From Mastacembelus armatus (lineage: Eukaryota; Chordata; Actinopteri; Synbranchiformes; Mastacembelidae): 64,000 bases of DNA. Location of the stretch: positions 6,961,501-7,025,500 of the forward strand of contig NC_046634.1 of assembly GCF_900324485.2 (NCBI RefSeq), in the 5' to 3' direction. The position numbers and the translations under genes are program-made. Positions 46,948-60,476 of this stretch are shown here, piece by piece. Position 1 is the stretch's first letter. Each line of letters starts with the position of its first letter. A model generated the notes under the pieces. That model was not told where the DNA came from and did no database searches. It saw nothing but the letters and a program-made list of their open reading frames with translations.

Positions 46948-48799
46948 GTTATTCAACAAACTTCTGAGTAACCTTTCTCTGCATATAGCTAGGATCTATA
47001 GCTCTATATCGCTTTCTATTGAATGAAATAACACACAAACAATCCATTCTGTCAGGCTGTTTATTGTTATCAAATCAGGTCGCGTTGTATGTGAATCACA
47101 AAGAAAATTTAATGTCTCATCTGGAAGTGTGTGTCTCTTTAGGTCACAGAAGTAAGCAGATACCCCAAATTCAAGAGAGAGTCAGATCTAGTCTTACTTA
47201 TGTATCTGTTTTTATTCACGAGCACGTCAGAAGGTATTAGAGAAATGCATTTTATTATTATGTAAGTTTAACATGTGCTGCGCTGTTCCGCTGTCTGAGT
47301 GGCACCGACCTCAATAGTAGCTATATTACACAGTATTTTCACATGCTTTCTTGCTTTTCATTCATTCATTCATTCATTGTTATATGACGAAAGTTGTAAT
47401 GTGGATGGTATAGTGATGGGTTGAAGTGATTTTAAAGCCACTGTAGGCTAAAAGGTAGTGCAGCTGGTTGGCTGACAATAATTGTATTAGAAAATGTCAG
47501 CGTGTTTGTTTATCTGAATTAGTGGAGGAGAGTTTAATTGATCTCAAAAGTATTTAATTGAAATTCCAAAGCTTGTACAAGGACCCACTTCCTGATCAGA
47601 AAATCACAGTCTGCAAGCAGTTAGCTGTAACCAACTTCACAGGAAGAAAGATGATGAACAAAGGACAAACATGACATTATAAGGTTGCCAAAAATCACAT
47701 CTCATTGGTTGACTACAGGTGGGGAGGGCTTTGGTTTAGACTTTCACCTTCCCTTGTTGGTGCCCTGGGTTGGTCCCAACCCCTCAGCACTTTGCCATCC
47801 TCCTCTTCTTATCTTCTTGTCCAGAGCTGCTCCTCATCCTACAAAACATTCTTAATTCTCTTGCATTTCTATGGCATTGCACAACACACATGTAAATACA
47901 GTATTTTAGTTAGTCATTCTCCTAAACTACTTATGTGGGTGAGTATATGTGTAAGCACCTGTGTATGTGTGTGCGTGTGTGTTGTAGTGTACATGTGGGT
48001 ATATGTGTGAGGTAAGTGTATGTGTAAGTGTGTGTGTTAGATTCCTTCACATCTGATTGCTTCTTCACACAGCGGGCCAAGGTTTGTAACCCTTGATCTC
48101 CTCACAATTTGGTCTTACAACTCGTTGTAACAATGTATAAACGTTTATGAGAGTAATGATATTATAAATGAAAGAAGTAAATATGTAAATTTATTTCCCA
48201 ATATTTATAAGTGAAATTAGTAAGATTTTATTTCCAAACAGTTATAGTGTTTTGGACCAAAAGCAGCCAAAACAAGATAGCGTCTGGAGACAGAGCTCGA
48301 CGGCAGACACTACAATGATATAACCACTGTTAATGATATAACCACTGTTAATGCTATAACCACTGATAATGCTATTACGTGATTCTGAATGTGTATATTT
48401 GAACTGATATAAAATGCATGTCAGGAGCCATTATGTATTTGCTGGTCGTCATGCTGTATTTGTAACATTTCTAATCGCCTTTTTGCGTTTGTGACCAGCT
48501 CAGTGAAAATCTAAATAAAGCCGATCTGTGAGAGGTTTTTACTACTTTTTAGCCAACAGTGGCCACAGACCACAGAGGCCAGTGGTCCGGTCCGGGCCAC
48601 ACAGGCCACATAACAGCGCCCCTAGAGTCGACTCCTATAATGGTTGGTGCCACCGACAGAACAGACCACACTTTTGTCTACAACCCCTGCTGTTTAAAAA
48701 GCATAAGTGAGTATTATTAATATTAATATTGACCTGAATGAATGTAGATATTTGTGTTCTAGAACATGATAAGAACACACCGAAGACGTATGTTTGCAA
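46948..48799. other. Spacer between two tRNA genes
   Basis: No gene. It contains CATT repeats near 47,360, GT-rich sequence at 47,945-48,040 and the 18-bp tandem repeat listed separately. Confidence 0.4.
48314..48379 (+). repeat. 18-bp tandem repeat, about 3.6 copies
   Basis: The unit AATGATATAACCACTGTT is repeated at 48,314, 48,332 and 48,350 with a partial fourth. Later copies carry AATGC for AATGA. It is a small minisatellite with no obvious function. Confidence 0.85.
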
Positions 48800-48872
48800 G
48801 CCCGGCTAGCTCAGTCGGTAGAGCATGAGACTCTTAATCTCAGGGTCGTGGGTTCGAGCCCCACGTTGGGCG
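48800..48872 (+). tRNA. tRNA-Lys (anticodon CTT)
   Basis: 73-nt gene beginning GCCCGGCTAGCTCAGTCGG, anticodon loop ACTCTTAAT, B box GGTTCGAGCCC, 3' end TTGGGCG. Stems close without mismatch in the acceptor. No intron. A short TTATTTTT stretch follows. Confidence 0.96.
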
Positions 48873-49838
48873 CAAGTTATTTTTACTATGTTTCCTCTTT
48901 AATGTAAAAAAAAAATATCACCAGTGTAGACGTTCAGGTGTAGGCGTTACCGAAAGCATGACTTTGATCTCTGTATTTACTTTATGTGGTTTCAACATTA
49001 CACAACATTTGGAATCAGATTCTAGAGTGGAATTTTCCCAAAGCTTGCCCTCCCCTACAGGTGCTCTCACAGCCCCTTTCCATCACTCAGCACATCAGTC
49101 AATCTGTTGCTGGATGCTATATCTTAACCTTAAAATCTTTCGCCAGAAGGGAGTCACAAAGACAAACAGGCAGAACAAAAACCGACTGATTATTGCGATG
49201 TCAGATCTGAAAAGTAATTTGTAAAGAACCTCTAGCCTCTCGACATACAAGTAAAACAGGCTGGTCCTATATGATAAGGTGGTTCACCTTTATCTTTGTG
49301 TTAGGACTTGTTCTGCATGATTTGTCAGCAATGATTGGTTGACATCAAAAAGTTATATGTATATTAAAAAAAGAGACTGCAACTCTTCCAAGATGCAGCA
49401 TCAGACCCAAGTTTAGGATTTCAGTGTATAGAAGCAACTATTAAATAAATATTTGATTTCTTATAAGTTAATCAGTAACTTCTATGAATTAAGAGGAAAA
49501 ATACCTGTACTCAGAACACGACTGTGAATGGCTAGTGTTTAGTTTGTACAGCTTCGATATAACTGCACTTACAAAATAGCGAGCTCTAATGTTAAAAACA
49601 AAATATTGGAAAACGGACCTTCTTGGCAGAGACATTGGTTCAACAGACCCATACTTAGAAAACTAAAACTAAATTAATTGCCAAATGCATTGTTTTCAGG
49701 TATGGAAAACGATTTATATGAACAAATCGATCTTCACAAGGAAAAAAAAATCCACATATCTAAGTATTTGGATTCTGTAAAGTCTGACATTCCAAGTGAG
49801 CTTGAATGTAACACTAGTCGAAAGAAATAGAACACAGA
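48873..49838. other. Intergenic upstream of tsc22d1
   Basis: Nothing recognisable. AT-rich, no open frame of note. Confidence 0.4.
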
Positions 49839-49850
49839 CGCGCATGCGCA
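49839..49850. promoter_or_regulatory. tsc22d1: NRF1 site in the tsc22d1 promoter
   Basis: CGCGCATGCGCA is an exact fit to the palindromic NRF1 consensus (YGCGCATGCGCR), which is typical of TATA-less promoters. It lies about 780 bp before the tsc22d1 start codon, so transcription may begin just downstream, with a long 5' UTR. Confidence 0.6.
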
Positions 49851-49955
49851 GTGGCACTGTTTGCATTCCTCCTCCCTGGTCAGACTGACAGCCCGTTAGC
49901 TGCTACTGTTCACCGGCATGATACAGCAAACACGGGCTCAGTAAGACACCCCGAG

Positions 49956-50021
49956 ATGGACTTATCGAGCACTTTTTACCACTACAAAGACGGATATTAT
50001 TTAGACAGCGTTGTCTGTTGA
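49956..50021 (+). other. tsc22d1: Upstream open reading frame in putative tsc22d1 leader
   Basis: ATG followed by 20 codons (MDLSSTFYHYKDGYYLDSVV and Cys) and TGA. A shorter one, eight codons, starts at about 49,919. If the leader runs from near the NRF1 site, these precede the main start and could lower its translation. No evidence beyond the reading itself. Confidence 0.3.
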
Positions 50022-50625
50022 CATCAGGTGGAGCTTTTTCTTCGCTAAGTTCATCTTTGTTTCGGGAGAAGGGAGACTCGACGTCTGGCAGAGGAATAGG
50101 TCTGACGACTGCCTTCCTGCGACATACACGGAGCAGCTACGAAGCGTTTAATTTGAAGACCAGCTGACTGCACCTAAACTGTTCGGGGTTAGATTTGTTT
50201 GTGTGTGCTTGGCTGTGATACTGACATCCGCAGATTACAGTAATTATTAATGAAAAGGAACATCAAGTTCTTGGAGAGCGTGGCTAATTGCTGCTAAGCT
50301 AACCAAAGGCTAGCTGAATTTCGCATTTTTCACTTTATTTACTTCGTTGAATAAAGTGTTTTTTTTAAATCTTTTTTTGAAGTTGTGTCGGTAGTTGAGT
50401 TAAGAAGCGGGAGCTTGCTTGTAAGCTAGCCTTTCTGTTTAACTCCAGATCAGAACATTTAGCTTATTCTTTTTTTAAAGGACATAAATCATCTGACTCA
50501 CTTAACGTTATGGCTCGTTAGTATCGCGGTACTGTAGCTGACCCAGCTAACGAGCATTTGTGTTAGCTAGTAGATAAACAACCATCTGCCACTTCTTGGC
50601 CTTTAGTAACTCCTCATCCGCGAAG

Positions 50626-52712
50626 ATGCACCAGCAGGACTTTTCTGGAGACCCGCCTGGGGCCGGCAGCAGGAAAACGGCCTTCCACTACAGGAGGGGT
50701 AGCAGCGGTGCGTCTGTCTCCTCTGGAACCGGTGGCAGTGTAGTCAGCACGGTTGATGATAATCCAACCCAGGCTGGATCCTCTTCTCCTGGACTCCATC
50801 ACCAGCCCCAGTCCCAAATGGCTGGAGCTCAGGTGAAGAAGAAGAGTGGTTTCCAGATAACAAGTGTCACTTCAGCTCAGATCAATGTGAGCGGTAACAA
50901 CAGTTTAGCAGATGACACTGAGAGCTATGATGATATGGATGAGTCACATACAGAAGACCTCTCCTCCTCTGATATATTGGATGTTTCTGTGTCCCGGGCC
51001 ACAGATACAGGTTTGCCTGAGAGAAGCTCTTCTGACGAGACGTTGAACAGTCTTCATGGGGTAGACACACCTGGGATTGTGTCCCCCAATGAGCCTCTTC
51101 ATCCTCATTCAATTCCTCAGGGGTCTCAGCAGCAGGCCTCTATGGTAAATGGGACCATCCATCACCATTTTTATTCTCAGCAGCACAGCCAGTCACACCA
51201 TCATCGCTCTGACAGCATGGGAGGGTGTGACCCCTCATTGCCAGCTCTTCCTGTTGCTCCCCTGGCTACTTCCAGTCCAGCTATGACATCCAAGGCTGGC
51301 ACTAGCCAGTCCCAGAGGCTACCAGTGTTGGATACCAATAAAGCTACAGGTGGGACAACCCAGCCATTAGTTCCTATTGTTGGTGGGACAGTCTCTGATC
51401 CACATCAGCAAAGCAGTGTAAACATTTCTGTGGTGTCTGCTGTCACTGCTGTTGCAGTCGCTGCACCTTTTGACAACACTAGTGTGAGTGGGCCAGTAGC
51501 TTCTGTTGGAGGAGGAACAGCCCCCTTCACTGCTGCCCCTAACACTCAAATCCAACATAACCAAGCTCAAACAGCTACTGCCTCTCGTTTTAGGGTGGTC
51601 AAATTAGATACTAACTCTGAGCCATTCCGTAAAGGAAGATGGACATGTACGGAGTATTATGAAAAGGAGATTCCTCATCCAACTACATCTGAGGCAGGAA
51701 AAGGCACAGAAGTTGCTGCAGATACTGAGCCAGGTAATGCTGGGATTAGTCCAGCCATCCCTGCTGTACAACCACCTCACACGCTGCAGCCCTATCAGCA
51801 CCCAAGCCAGGACTTCACTAGTCCACAAACCATGCAGAGCCCACCACAGGCACTGGCCCAAACCACTCCTTTGACCTATGTTTCACCCCAGGAAGTTGTT
51901 GGTGTGACACACATGCCGAAAGTGGTGGCTCCTGTCACACTTCCCACAGCAACACCACAGGTAACCTCACAGGCTGGTCTAAGTCAGCCTCCCCCTCTAG
52001 TACCCCAACAGTTGCCGTATGCTGTGGATCCGCACCACACTCAACCCCACGGAGGATACCCTGCACCTCAGCTCCATGCAGGGGTCATGCCCCCAGGAGG
52101 TGTCCGACAGCCAGACTTCATTCAGCCCACAGCTCCTTTCCAGACCCAGGTCCAGCCACCGCTGCCCCATGTTACAACAGGAGTTACCATAACACCCGTG
52201 CCAGGGGTCACAGCACAGCAACCGGTCGCCATTACTCACCAGCTACCCCCTCAAGGTCAAGGAGCCACAGCTGCTCAAGCCTCCTTCGCAGCAGGACAGC
52301 CACAGACACTCCCAGCTCAACCCCAGCCTCATGCACAGCCACAAGTTCAGCCTCATTCCACTGCCACTGTCCCAGTACCACCTCCCCATGGGACCCCTTA
52401 CATGCCTCTGACTGCACTGAAAGCTGACCTACAGCCCATCCTCACTCCTAGTGCAACCATCACCCAGGTCCCTGGAAGTGGAAGCTCCATAAAACCATCC
52501 CAGCTGGAGGATGCCCAGAAGCTTCTGCTCCAGCATCAAAGCCTGCTGGGTCTCCCCAGGCTTGGGGTGGTAGTGGGTGTAGAGGGGGCACCAGAGGTCG
52601 GCAGTGCTGTTGGAAAACTTGCCCATGTGGGGATGTCAGCTGAGGCCAGTGCTTTCATGGCTGCTGCAGCTGCAGGACTCCAGACTCAAAATGCTGAAGG
52701 AGAGGAGGACAG
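50626..52712 (+). CDS. tsc22d1: TSC22 domain family protein 1, long isoform, first coding exon (partial)
   Basis: The large 5' exon of the long isoform: 695 codons plus two bases, ending at GGACAG before GTGAGA. TSC22 proteins are leucine-zipper regulators linked to TGF-beta signalling, cell growth and osmotic WNK signalling. The family's conserved box 1 lies at about residues 70-145 (KKKSGFQITSVTSAQI, DDTESYDDMDESHTEDLSSS, ILDVSVSRATD). Box 2 lies at about 320-348 (SRFRVVKLDTNSEPFRKGRW, then TCTEYYEKE). Much of the rest is Gln/Pro/Ser/Thr-rich and probably disordered, and EDAQKLL...LLGLPRLG near 630 matches the conserved late motif. The start MHQQDFSG matches the MHQ start of mammalian TSC22D1, and an upstream in-frame extension has no ATG. 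Box 1 wording favours tsc22d1 over tsc22d2. The TSC box and zipper exons are outside the window. Confidence 0.93.
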
Positions 52713-55700
52713 GTGAGAACCACCAAGTTGTGCTGTTGATTCTAATGTTTAAATTCTGTTTTCAGATGAAAAATTCATATTATTCTTGACTCATTGTAGT
52801 TCAGGCTGCAGCTATTTTTTTCTTTGGTGGTGATATTGAAACATGTTGATTTCAGGCATGTATCACTGAAAGAGCCAGGCATGTTTAACAATATCTCATC
52901 GCTAATGCTATCTGAAAGCTAACTGCATCTTTGCTTATAACAGCATTCTGCACCTGGTTTTGTCTGGGTTAGATCTAGAAGTTCACTGTCCCCTGATGTC
53001 ACTCTGTCAGGCTTCAGAAGACACTAGGTGGAAAAATAGCTCACTGGACATGGCTATTATAAAAAATGTCACTGGCTGGAAGAGAAGTGCAGCTGCAGAG
53101 TCACTGGGAGCTGATGACTCTGCTCTACTTAGGTTGACCCCTTACTATCCACCTCCATTAACTCAGGAGTCTTTTATTAGTAAGGTTGTTTTTTCCTGTT
53201 TGTACTGCCTCACGCTATACTTTCTTTCTCATTCAGACTTTGTAGCTCCCTTTCACATTCTTCTTTTTGGTTTAGTCTTTTATTAGACATAGGGGCTCTG
53301 GTACCACACCAAGCAAATTGAGCAATGGTTTATTTATGTGGTTGTTTCAGTTGTAGATAGTTTCTTAAAAGACACAGATGGGCTAAAGAGAGTTGATGCT
53401 GTGGAAAAAACCTCTTCATCCATATGAAGTTGCAGTGGAAAATTTCGGTCTGTGCTGGAGGGATGAGACCGGATCAGGAGTTCTGTTGTATAAATCTGAA
53501 ACTCAGGCTACATAGAAATGGAGCACTGTTGTGGCAGCAATCTAATATTACCATTGTACTGTCCTGTGTTCTGGTTATGCAGGAGATTCATGTTGTGAGT
53601 ACAACAGTAATGCCTGTAGGGTATGAAGGAAGTTCAGTTGAGTACAGTCAGCCTCACCCAAGAACCCCAAATTACTCTTTGTTGAATACTGTGGGTCTGT
53701 GTAGAGGTTAACAACATATGCAAGCAATAAGCTATCTTAAGTATTTCATCCAAATCTAAAAAACAAACAAACACATGCATTCAGAATTAAAATGGAGAAA
53801 ACGATTTGAGTAGTTTTTAGAGCAAACAAGTAAACATCTAATTCAATGCTCAGTGCAGCAGGTTAAAGGCAAGCTAAAGCTAAGAGTTTATGTATTTACA
53901 GTTGTCCTGAGCTCAAAGAATAGGGAGATGGAGCCTTAATGTTGACACAGCCAGTCATATTAAACTGCAGACAGAGCTGGACAGTATTCTGTGTGCAGGC
54001 TTTTGTAAGCAATTCATGGCATTGTGTCATGGCTGTTAGGGTGTGTGTGGTTTGCATGGCCTCTGTATTCTCCCCTCTAAATGTGTGTCCATATTTCCAT
54101 CCATTTGATGACTTGTTTTCTTGCCATGAATCAGCTACTGTCCTTCATTAGCAGGCAGCCTTGGAGTGTGTGTGTGTATCTGCTTTGTTTATAGTCCTGG
54201 TCTTCTCAGGCTGCGATCTGGCTTTGTGTTTGTGTTACTGTCACTGCTTTACTTCTGTGTTATGGTCTCTGCTTATCTGTCTCTGTCACCTCTTTCTCTC
54301 TGGCTCCCTGTACTTTACAGACCTCAGGGCGTCATGTCCGTTGACCAAATTATTCACGTCCCCTTTTCTCTGACACTACTGCAGTCTCCTCTTTTAAGAG
54401 TGTTTCCTCCAAGCTTAGTGCTTAGTCACTTGCAATAAGGAAGTCTACCTGGTTTCCTCCTAAGCATCAGAAATTAGGTCCTGTATTAACTGATGAGAGT
54501 GACCAGCAGGAACTAAACATGTAAACAGAGTTTGGCACCTTTAGTCTTTAGTAAATGTGTCCAGTAATAACACTTGTATCAGTAGTCAGAGTTTGCCCAC
54601 ATTAACAAGCATTATTCTTTTTTTCTGCCATTTAAACAAGGAGATAAACAATTTATCACTGGTGTTAAGTTAACACAGAATATTTTTTGTATTAAAACAG
54701 AGTGTATGTTGCAATTCTGGGCTGGCTTGGCTCCAGTTAATAGTCACTTTTGTCTAAAACTGTTATTCTGATTACAGTGATCAAAATTTCAGGTATCAGA
54801 GAAGTTTTTTGTTTAAAAATCACTGGAGTAATTCATTCATTGTCAAAATACATCATTTAAAAAATGTATTTTCTGGTGATCAGCTAATCAATATATTGTT
54901 GCAGTTGTAATCTGGTCCACCTTAAATGACAGACCAAGTCAAAGGACTCTAAATGTTCTTGACATGCTTTATTTTTTTTTTTTCCTGACTGAGCTCCTAG
55001 ATCAAAGGATCCACCATGACCGTACATACAGCACAAATCAGCCGTATCCTCTCTCAGGTTCATTAGTAACTACCGGTTGTTAGTGTCCAGTTTGGTTCTT
55101 TTCAGTCTTACAGCTGTCGTTAAAATGCCTAATCGAGCATAAAAGTGTGAAATGTGTGCATAGCTGCTGTCATGTTGTAAAAGAGTGATGTCAGGGTGTG
55201 TCTTTGTTTTGCAGGATTCTACTTGTTGCTTTTAACATGCTTGCTGTCTGTTTGTCTATGTGTCAGTGAGGCTGATTTCAGTGAGAGTGCAGTAAGGTCA
55301 ATGATATTATTCAGAGCTTTTATGAGGTCCTTGATGAATTTCAACCTGCAAGTCACTGCAGGTATAATTTAAGTGTTGGATTCACAGTACAAAGGCAGCT
55401 TTACTCACAGTTTCAGTGAGTATAGGCTATATTCAGTCGCTATATTCAGCAGCTGTCATTTGTGTCACCTACTACACACTTGTGCAAGGAGGTTTGACTT
55501 TCCCTGCAAGTTAATGTTTACTCCTGTTTGTAAGCAGCAAATGCACTTCGTAAAATCCCCTTTAAACTGTCCCAGAATAATACTATTTTGGCTATAAAGC
55601 CATTTTACACGAGACTGCACCGATTATGTTGATTTGAGCGCGATCAGCGCCTTTTGTGATGCTGGCACTTATTTTGGAATAATTATCATGCAAAATTTTC

Positions 55701-57500
55701 TTTGCTTCAGTTGTTCGAATCTAAGGATATGTCATAAATCCAGGTGTTGGCTATAATACAGCAGTAAATTTATGAGCTCATTTGTTTGAGAACAGCATCC
55801 AGAAGGAATATAGATTTCAGAGCCAACTAAATGTCAAAGATCCTTTATATGAAATGTCATTTAATTCATTTTCTAAGGAAATTTAGTCATATAACCTCAT
55901 CCTTTGGAACCATAAAAGTTAGTGGTGCAATCTAGTATTTATTTTTTATTTTTTTTATATAATGCTTGCACGCACCGTACCTTGACAGTTTAAAATTTAC
56001 AGCCTGCTGACATTTGAAGTGTTTTTGTATTATATTTGCATTGGAGTAAATAAACATGTTCACCAGAAGTTTCAACATAACCAGTGTTTAACATAACCAT
56101 GGTTTTCACCATGAATTCAAAATGAAGCCTTGAGTCAACAAGTCTGCCATGGGTATTTGTATGAGAAGACTTCTTCTTCTGGTGTGTCTGGCAAACTACA
56201 TTAGGTTGTTAAAAAAAAAAAAACTATATTGATATAGCAACATGTATGGATTAAAACTCATGACATCCCAGGCTGGTTATTAACTGATCAGATTGGCTTC
56301 TTTGTGTGTCTCACAGTAAGATAAAGGTTAAAGAACATGCTTGTCATTTTGAGGTGCTTTGGTTTGTTTTGGCACTTGTTAAAAGCTGATGTTTTGTTTG
56401 GTGCTTCAGTCTCTAGGTTATAATAAGCAGCCTGTCGAGCATTGTAGTTATACCGGCTTTGATTCATGATTTATAATTTGTTAAAATGGACACGCCTGTT
56501 TGGAATTGGCTCACCATTCACATGGAGCTTTTTACAAGATAGAGCAACTCCCCAAGACCAAATATGGGCCAGTGCTTGAAGCTACTGTAAAAGGAAAGTT
56601 GCTTTTGTTTTTTTTTTTCATGACTTGAAGTTTAACTTGAGGCACTAACTATTCCACCTCAGTCTCTAGTATGAACAATCTTAGTCATGACTTAGATCTA
56701 ATTCCAGACATTTGTGAACCATTGCTCATATGAACACACCCCAAGATAAGAATGTTAGGTACCTAATCCTCAGTGTTTTATGCTGTAAAAACTGAGTTTT
56801 AACAAGGTTTTAAATTAAATATTGTAGACATTGGAAGGAAAAACAGGAGTTCAGAAGGCTAAAGTCTAAATAGATGCTGAATCATATGAAATAAATACCA
56901 CAGTTTTCCCATGATGTCATTTTAAAAGGTTCTTTTAAAGTTAAACTGGAATATTGCAGTCTCATCACTGTAATCCTTGGGGTAGTTATCTTGGTTTGGA
57001 AACATGTGCTTGTGCACATTTTGTGTTCTCCACCTTTAATGTGCTGCAGTTACATATAAAAGTTCAGTGTCAAGGTGTTTCCTGCCTGTGAACACCATTT
57101 AAAACTGCATATTTGAATTGTAAACTTGTCTAAGCACAGTCAGTAGGTTCCTGTTTGCAGTGTTTTTCCTGTGTGGACTTTTTTTTATTGGACGTTGAAC
57201 AGTCTCTTAGTGAAACAACTTTAATAGTGCTTGTGATTTATTGAGTGGCATCTGTTGGCATTGGTTAATCACACCTGAAGATTGTTAATTCACTTCCTGT
57301 AAATTAAGGGTGACACCAAATCATGATTCAGCAGAGCGTGAAGACTTTCACCATCCAACCGTCTCTTGTCTATGCACTGCTGCTCCACAAGGTGGCAGTG
57401 TTGTTTCAGAAATCCTCTCAGCCTCCTCTCAGACATGAACTTTATCATCAGACAATAGGTAAAATCATTTCTGTGCAGTTGTAATGTTGGTTTATTGTAG

Positions 57501-57526
57501 TGTGTGTGTGTGTGTGTGTGTGTGTG
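57501..57526. repeat. GT microsatellite
   Basis: Thirteen GT units followed by a short TA-rich stretch in tsc22d1 intron 1. Confidence 0.9.
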
Positions 57527-60396
57527 CATATGTATGTATATATATATATGTGTATGTATATACACACATACATACAGTGGAAATGTTTAGTATATCATTC
57601 TGAATACTTGTAAATTGTACAGTGTCATATCTTTTGTGGGGATACATTTGCTCTATGGCTTTCTGACTCCCATAATATTATGAGTAGAGCTGCTGTTATT
57701 TTCTATAATCGATCACTCTGCTGCTTGTTAAATATGAACCGTTTTAAAGGATGAGCTGTCATGATAGTGGTCAGACTTAAGTGAATTGTGATATGTGTAA
57801 AGATCTGCCGCCTGATAACGACCTTATCTAGCTCTGACACCTTCAGTTTTAGGCAGCATGGATACCCCATCCATGGGGGTGTGCAGAGCCAACTAGACGG
57901 GTGTCATGTTTGCTGGCCTTGTACTATCTTATGGAACTGCAGATTCTTGGAAAGTCACAGGCCATGATGTATATGTGTCATTCTGCTTTTCTCAGTAGAA
58001 GCATGCATTTATGACTTCAGCCGTCAGTGTGGTTTGTGGTTTGTGCGTGACACTTTGCACATGTGCAAAACAGTTTTTTCTTTCAGGCTGTTAGACTGAG
58101 GGGTAAACATTAGCAGAAAGGAGAAGGACCCAGAAGCACTGACTGTAGAAATTGTATAATATTTTTTTCTGTGTTTGATACTAGAGTGTGTCCTGTTTAA
58201 ATTTTCCTATGAAGGCAGTGATGTAAGAGACCAGGGAGTGGTCCTGTACCTGGTTTTCATTAAGCCACACATGCTACACAAGTTTAACTGATTACTAGTA
58301 GCCAGCTATGTTTCTACAGGAAGGTGCAAACTGTCACCATCATGGTCTGTTACCATTACAAAATAGCAAAGAAACTTCACTTAAGTGTCTGTCAGTGGTC
58401 TCCAGATGTGTATCAGGCCTGGCTCTGGGAGCTTAGAAGGAAATGAATGAAATGCGATGCATTTGTTGAAATATGTTTTTGTAACACTTCCTCCACAAGG
58501 AGGTCATAGGTCTAGTTCAGCAATAGGATACTCATAATGCAGGCAGTGATGGTGTCTTTATCTGGGTAGATACTCCTGCATAGGCGTGCAAATAATTAAT
58601 CTGTTCTTCCAATAATTTTCTTGAGCTATCATTTCACCTATGAAGTCCCACAAAGTAGAGGAAATTTCCCATTCTATTTTACCAGAGCATGAGGAATTGT
58701 CTTCAAAATCTTTGCTTCAACTTACCATAACTGTAAAATAATTTCAATGATTAATCAGTTAGCCTTTGCTTTCAGGCTCTTTGGTCTTTATTTGGATCAG
58801 TTCTTAAGGAAAATTTCAGACTCTTACACAGTAACATGAGTACACCACCACGAGTCAAAGAAAAATATTTTTTTCACCCCAAAAGAGACACTTCTTGTGA
58901 AGAGAAATAATAATTCCATGTAAAGCCAGTTCTGATTGTTTAGCGTTAGAGCCTTGAGCTGTCGTGCTGTGAAAACACACTCTGATCACTGCATGGAGCC
59001 TGCGCACTGCAGAGAGCCTTGAGCAAAGTTTCTCAACTGCTGCTGGGATGATCCTCACCGTTAATGTGTTAACTGTGTTTACAGTGACAACAAGTCCTCC
59101 ATATGTAAAAACAGTGTGTAGATCCATGTAACTGCAGGTCGGGAGCACAACTTCCTATGACGTTTTATGTTGTCGGTTTGTCATAGGGTTGTGTAATTTT
59201 TGATTGTGTAATACTTAGATTAGAGTAGAGGGCTGTTGGATCCCTGCTTTATGTGTAAATTTCCCACACAAACCAATTACCACTACTAATACACATGTGA
59301 AGAGCCTTTTCGCCAGAAAAGGAAACAAAGAAACAGGAAAGGAGATGTCTATTGGTTTTAGCAAGATGTGGTTTAATCCTTTAAGCTCCAGTATTTTGTT
59401 ATTTAAGAATCCACGCATGCTGTCTCCTCATTTCTTCCTTTCTCTGTGTTTACATGCATAGTTAGAGCTGAATCGATAGGTCAGTCGATCGGTTAGTTAG
59501 TTTGACAGTAAAATGAATTGGTAACTGTTCTGGTAAATTTTTCTTTTGAAGCAGAGTTGCCTCAAAACTGACTGCAATCATTGTGTGAGGGTTTTGGACT
59601 GTGTGTCAAATGGGCTTTCAGAAATAGTGATAAAATAATCATAAAGGCAGTTGACGGTCTCCTCTCTGGGATGCCTTGGTTTCTGTTTATTATCATCTGT
59701 CTCATATTCCTTAGTAAATGCCAAAGCAGAAACAGCGACCTGTTATTTTAATTGTTTTTCAGAGTGGATGGGGAAACTGTGAGAGTATTGAGAAGAACAA
59801 GTCATGTCTGCACTGTTACTAAACAAGCAGAGATGTAACTCAGTCAGAGTCTCCTTCCCTGTCTCCTTTCTCTCTTTTCTCTGTGGCCCTTATGGCTCAG
59901 AGCCTGGTTATGTAAGGCATTGCGTGCATGGCAAAGACCGATTTACTCACGCTCTGAAGAGCGGGTGCCCTGAAGCTCTGTGATGCCACCAGGGCTGCGT
60001 GAGTTTTGGGGCGTTGCTGCTCTTTGTTTTGTCTGTGTTTGACCAACAGTTAAGTTGTGATTGTACTTGCAAATGAGTAGAAGGTTGTTTGTGGGTTGCT
60101 GCCTTGCTATGCTTCATCAGTAACATGAAAATGGAAACATGGTTGTACATTGCATGTTCACAATTAATTTCATAATTCAGCAAACCTTTTTACTGTGATC
60201 TTATTTTTATTAATAACATATTTTTTTAATTAGGACAGTGAAGACAGTTTCTTCGTTTAATTTAATGTGCATTTGTGCATGTATGTGTGCACGTACACAG
60301 CAGGGTTGTTCTTGAACGGTCGGCCGTGTTCCTCTGTTGTGTAAATGTTAGCATTGAAAGGCTCCTAAACCGGATTCTGCCAGTCTGCATACTCAT

Positions 60397-60399
<3 letters not shown>

Positions 60400-60475
<76 letters not shown>
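60400..60475. repeat. CA microsatellite, 76 bp
   Basis: About 38 uninterrupted CA units in tsc22d1 intron 1, the longest pure dinucleotide run of the window and so probably polymorphic. Confidence 0.95.

Positions 60476-60476
<1 letters not shown>

Noticed and set aside
50626-52712. tsc22d2 as identity of the large exon
   Set aside because: Box 1 reads KKKSGFQITSV and DTESYDDMDESHTEDLSSSD, as in TSC22D1. TSC22D2 has CFQITSV and DTESLDDPDESRTED.
60400-60475. CRISPR-like or coding repeats in dinucleotide tracts
   Set aside because: Plain CA/GT microsatellites; the long open frames across them are repeats of two residues.
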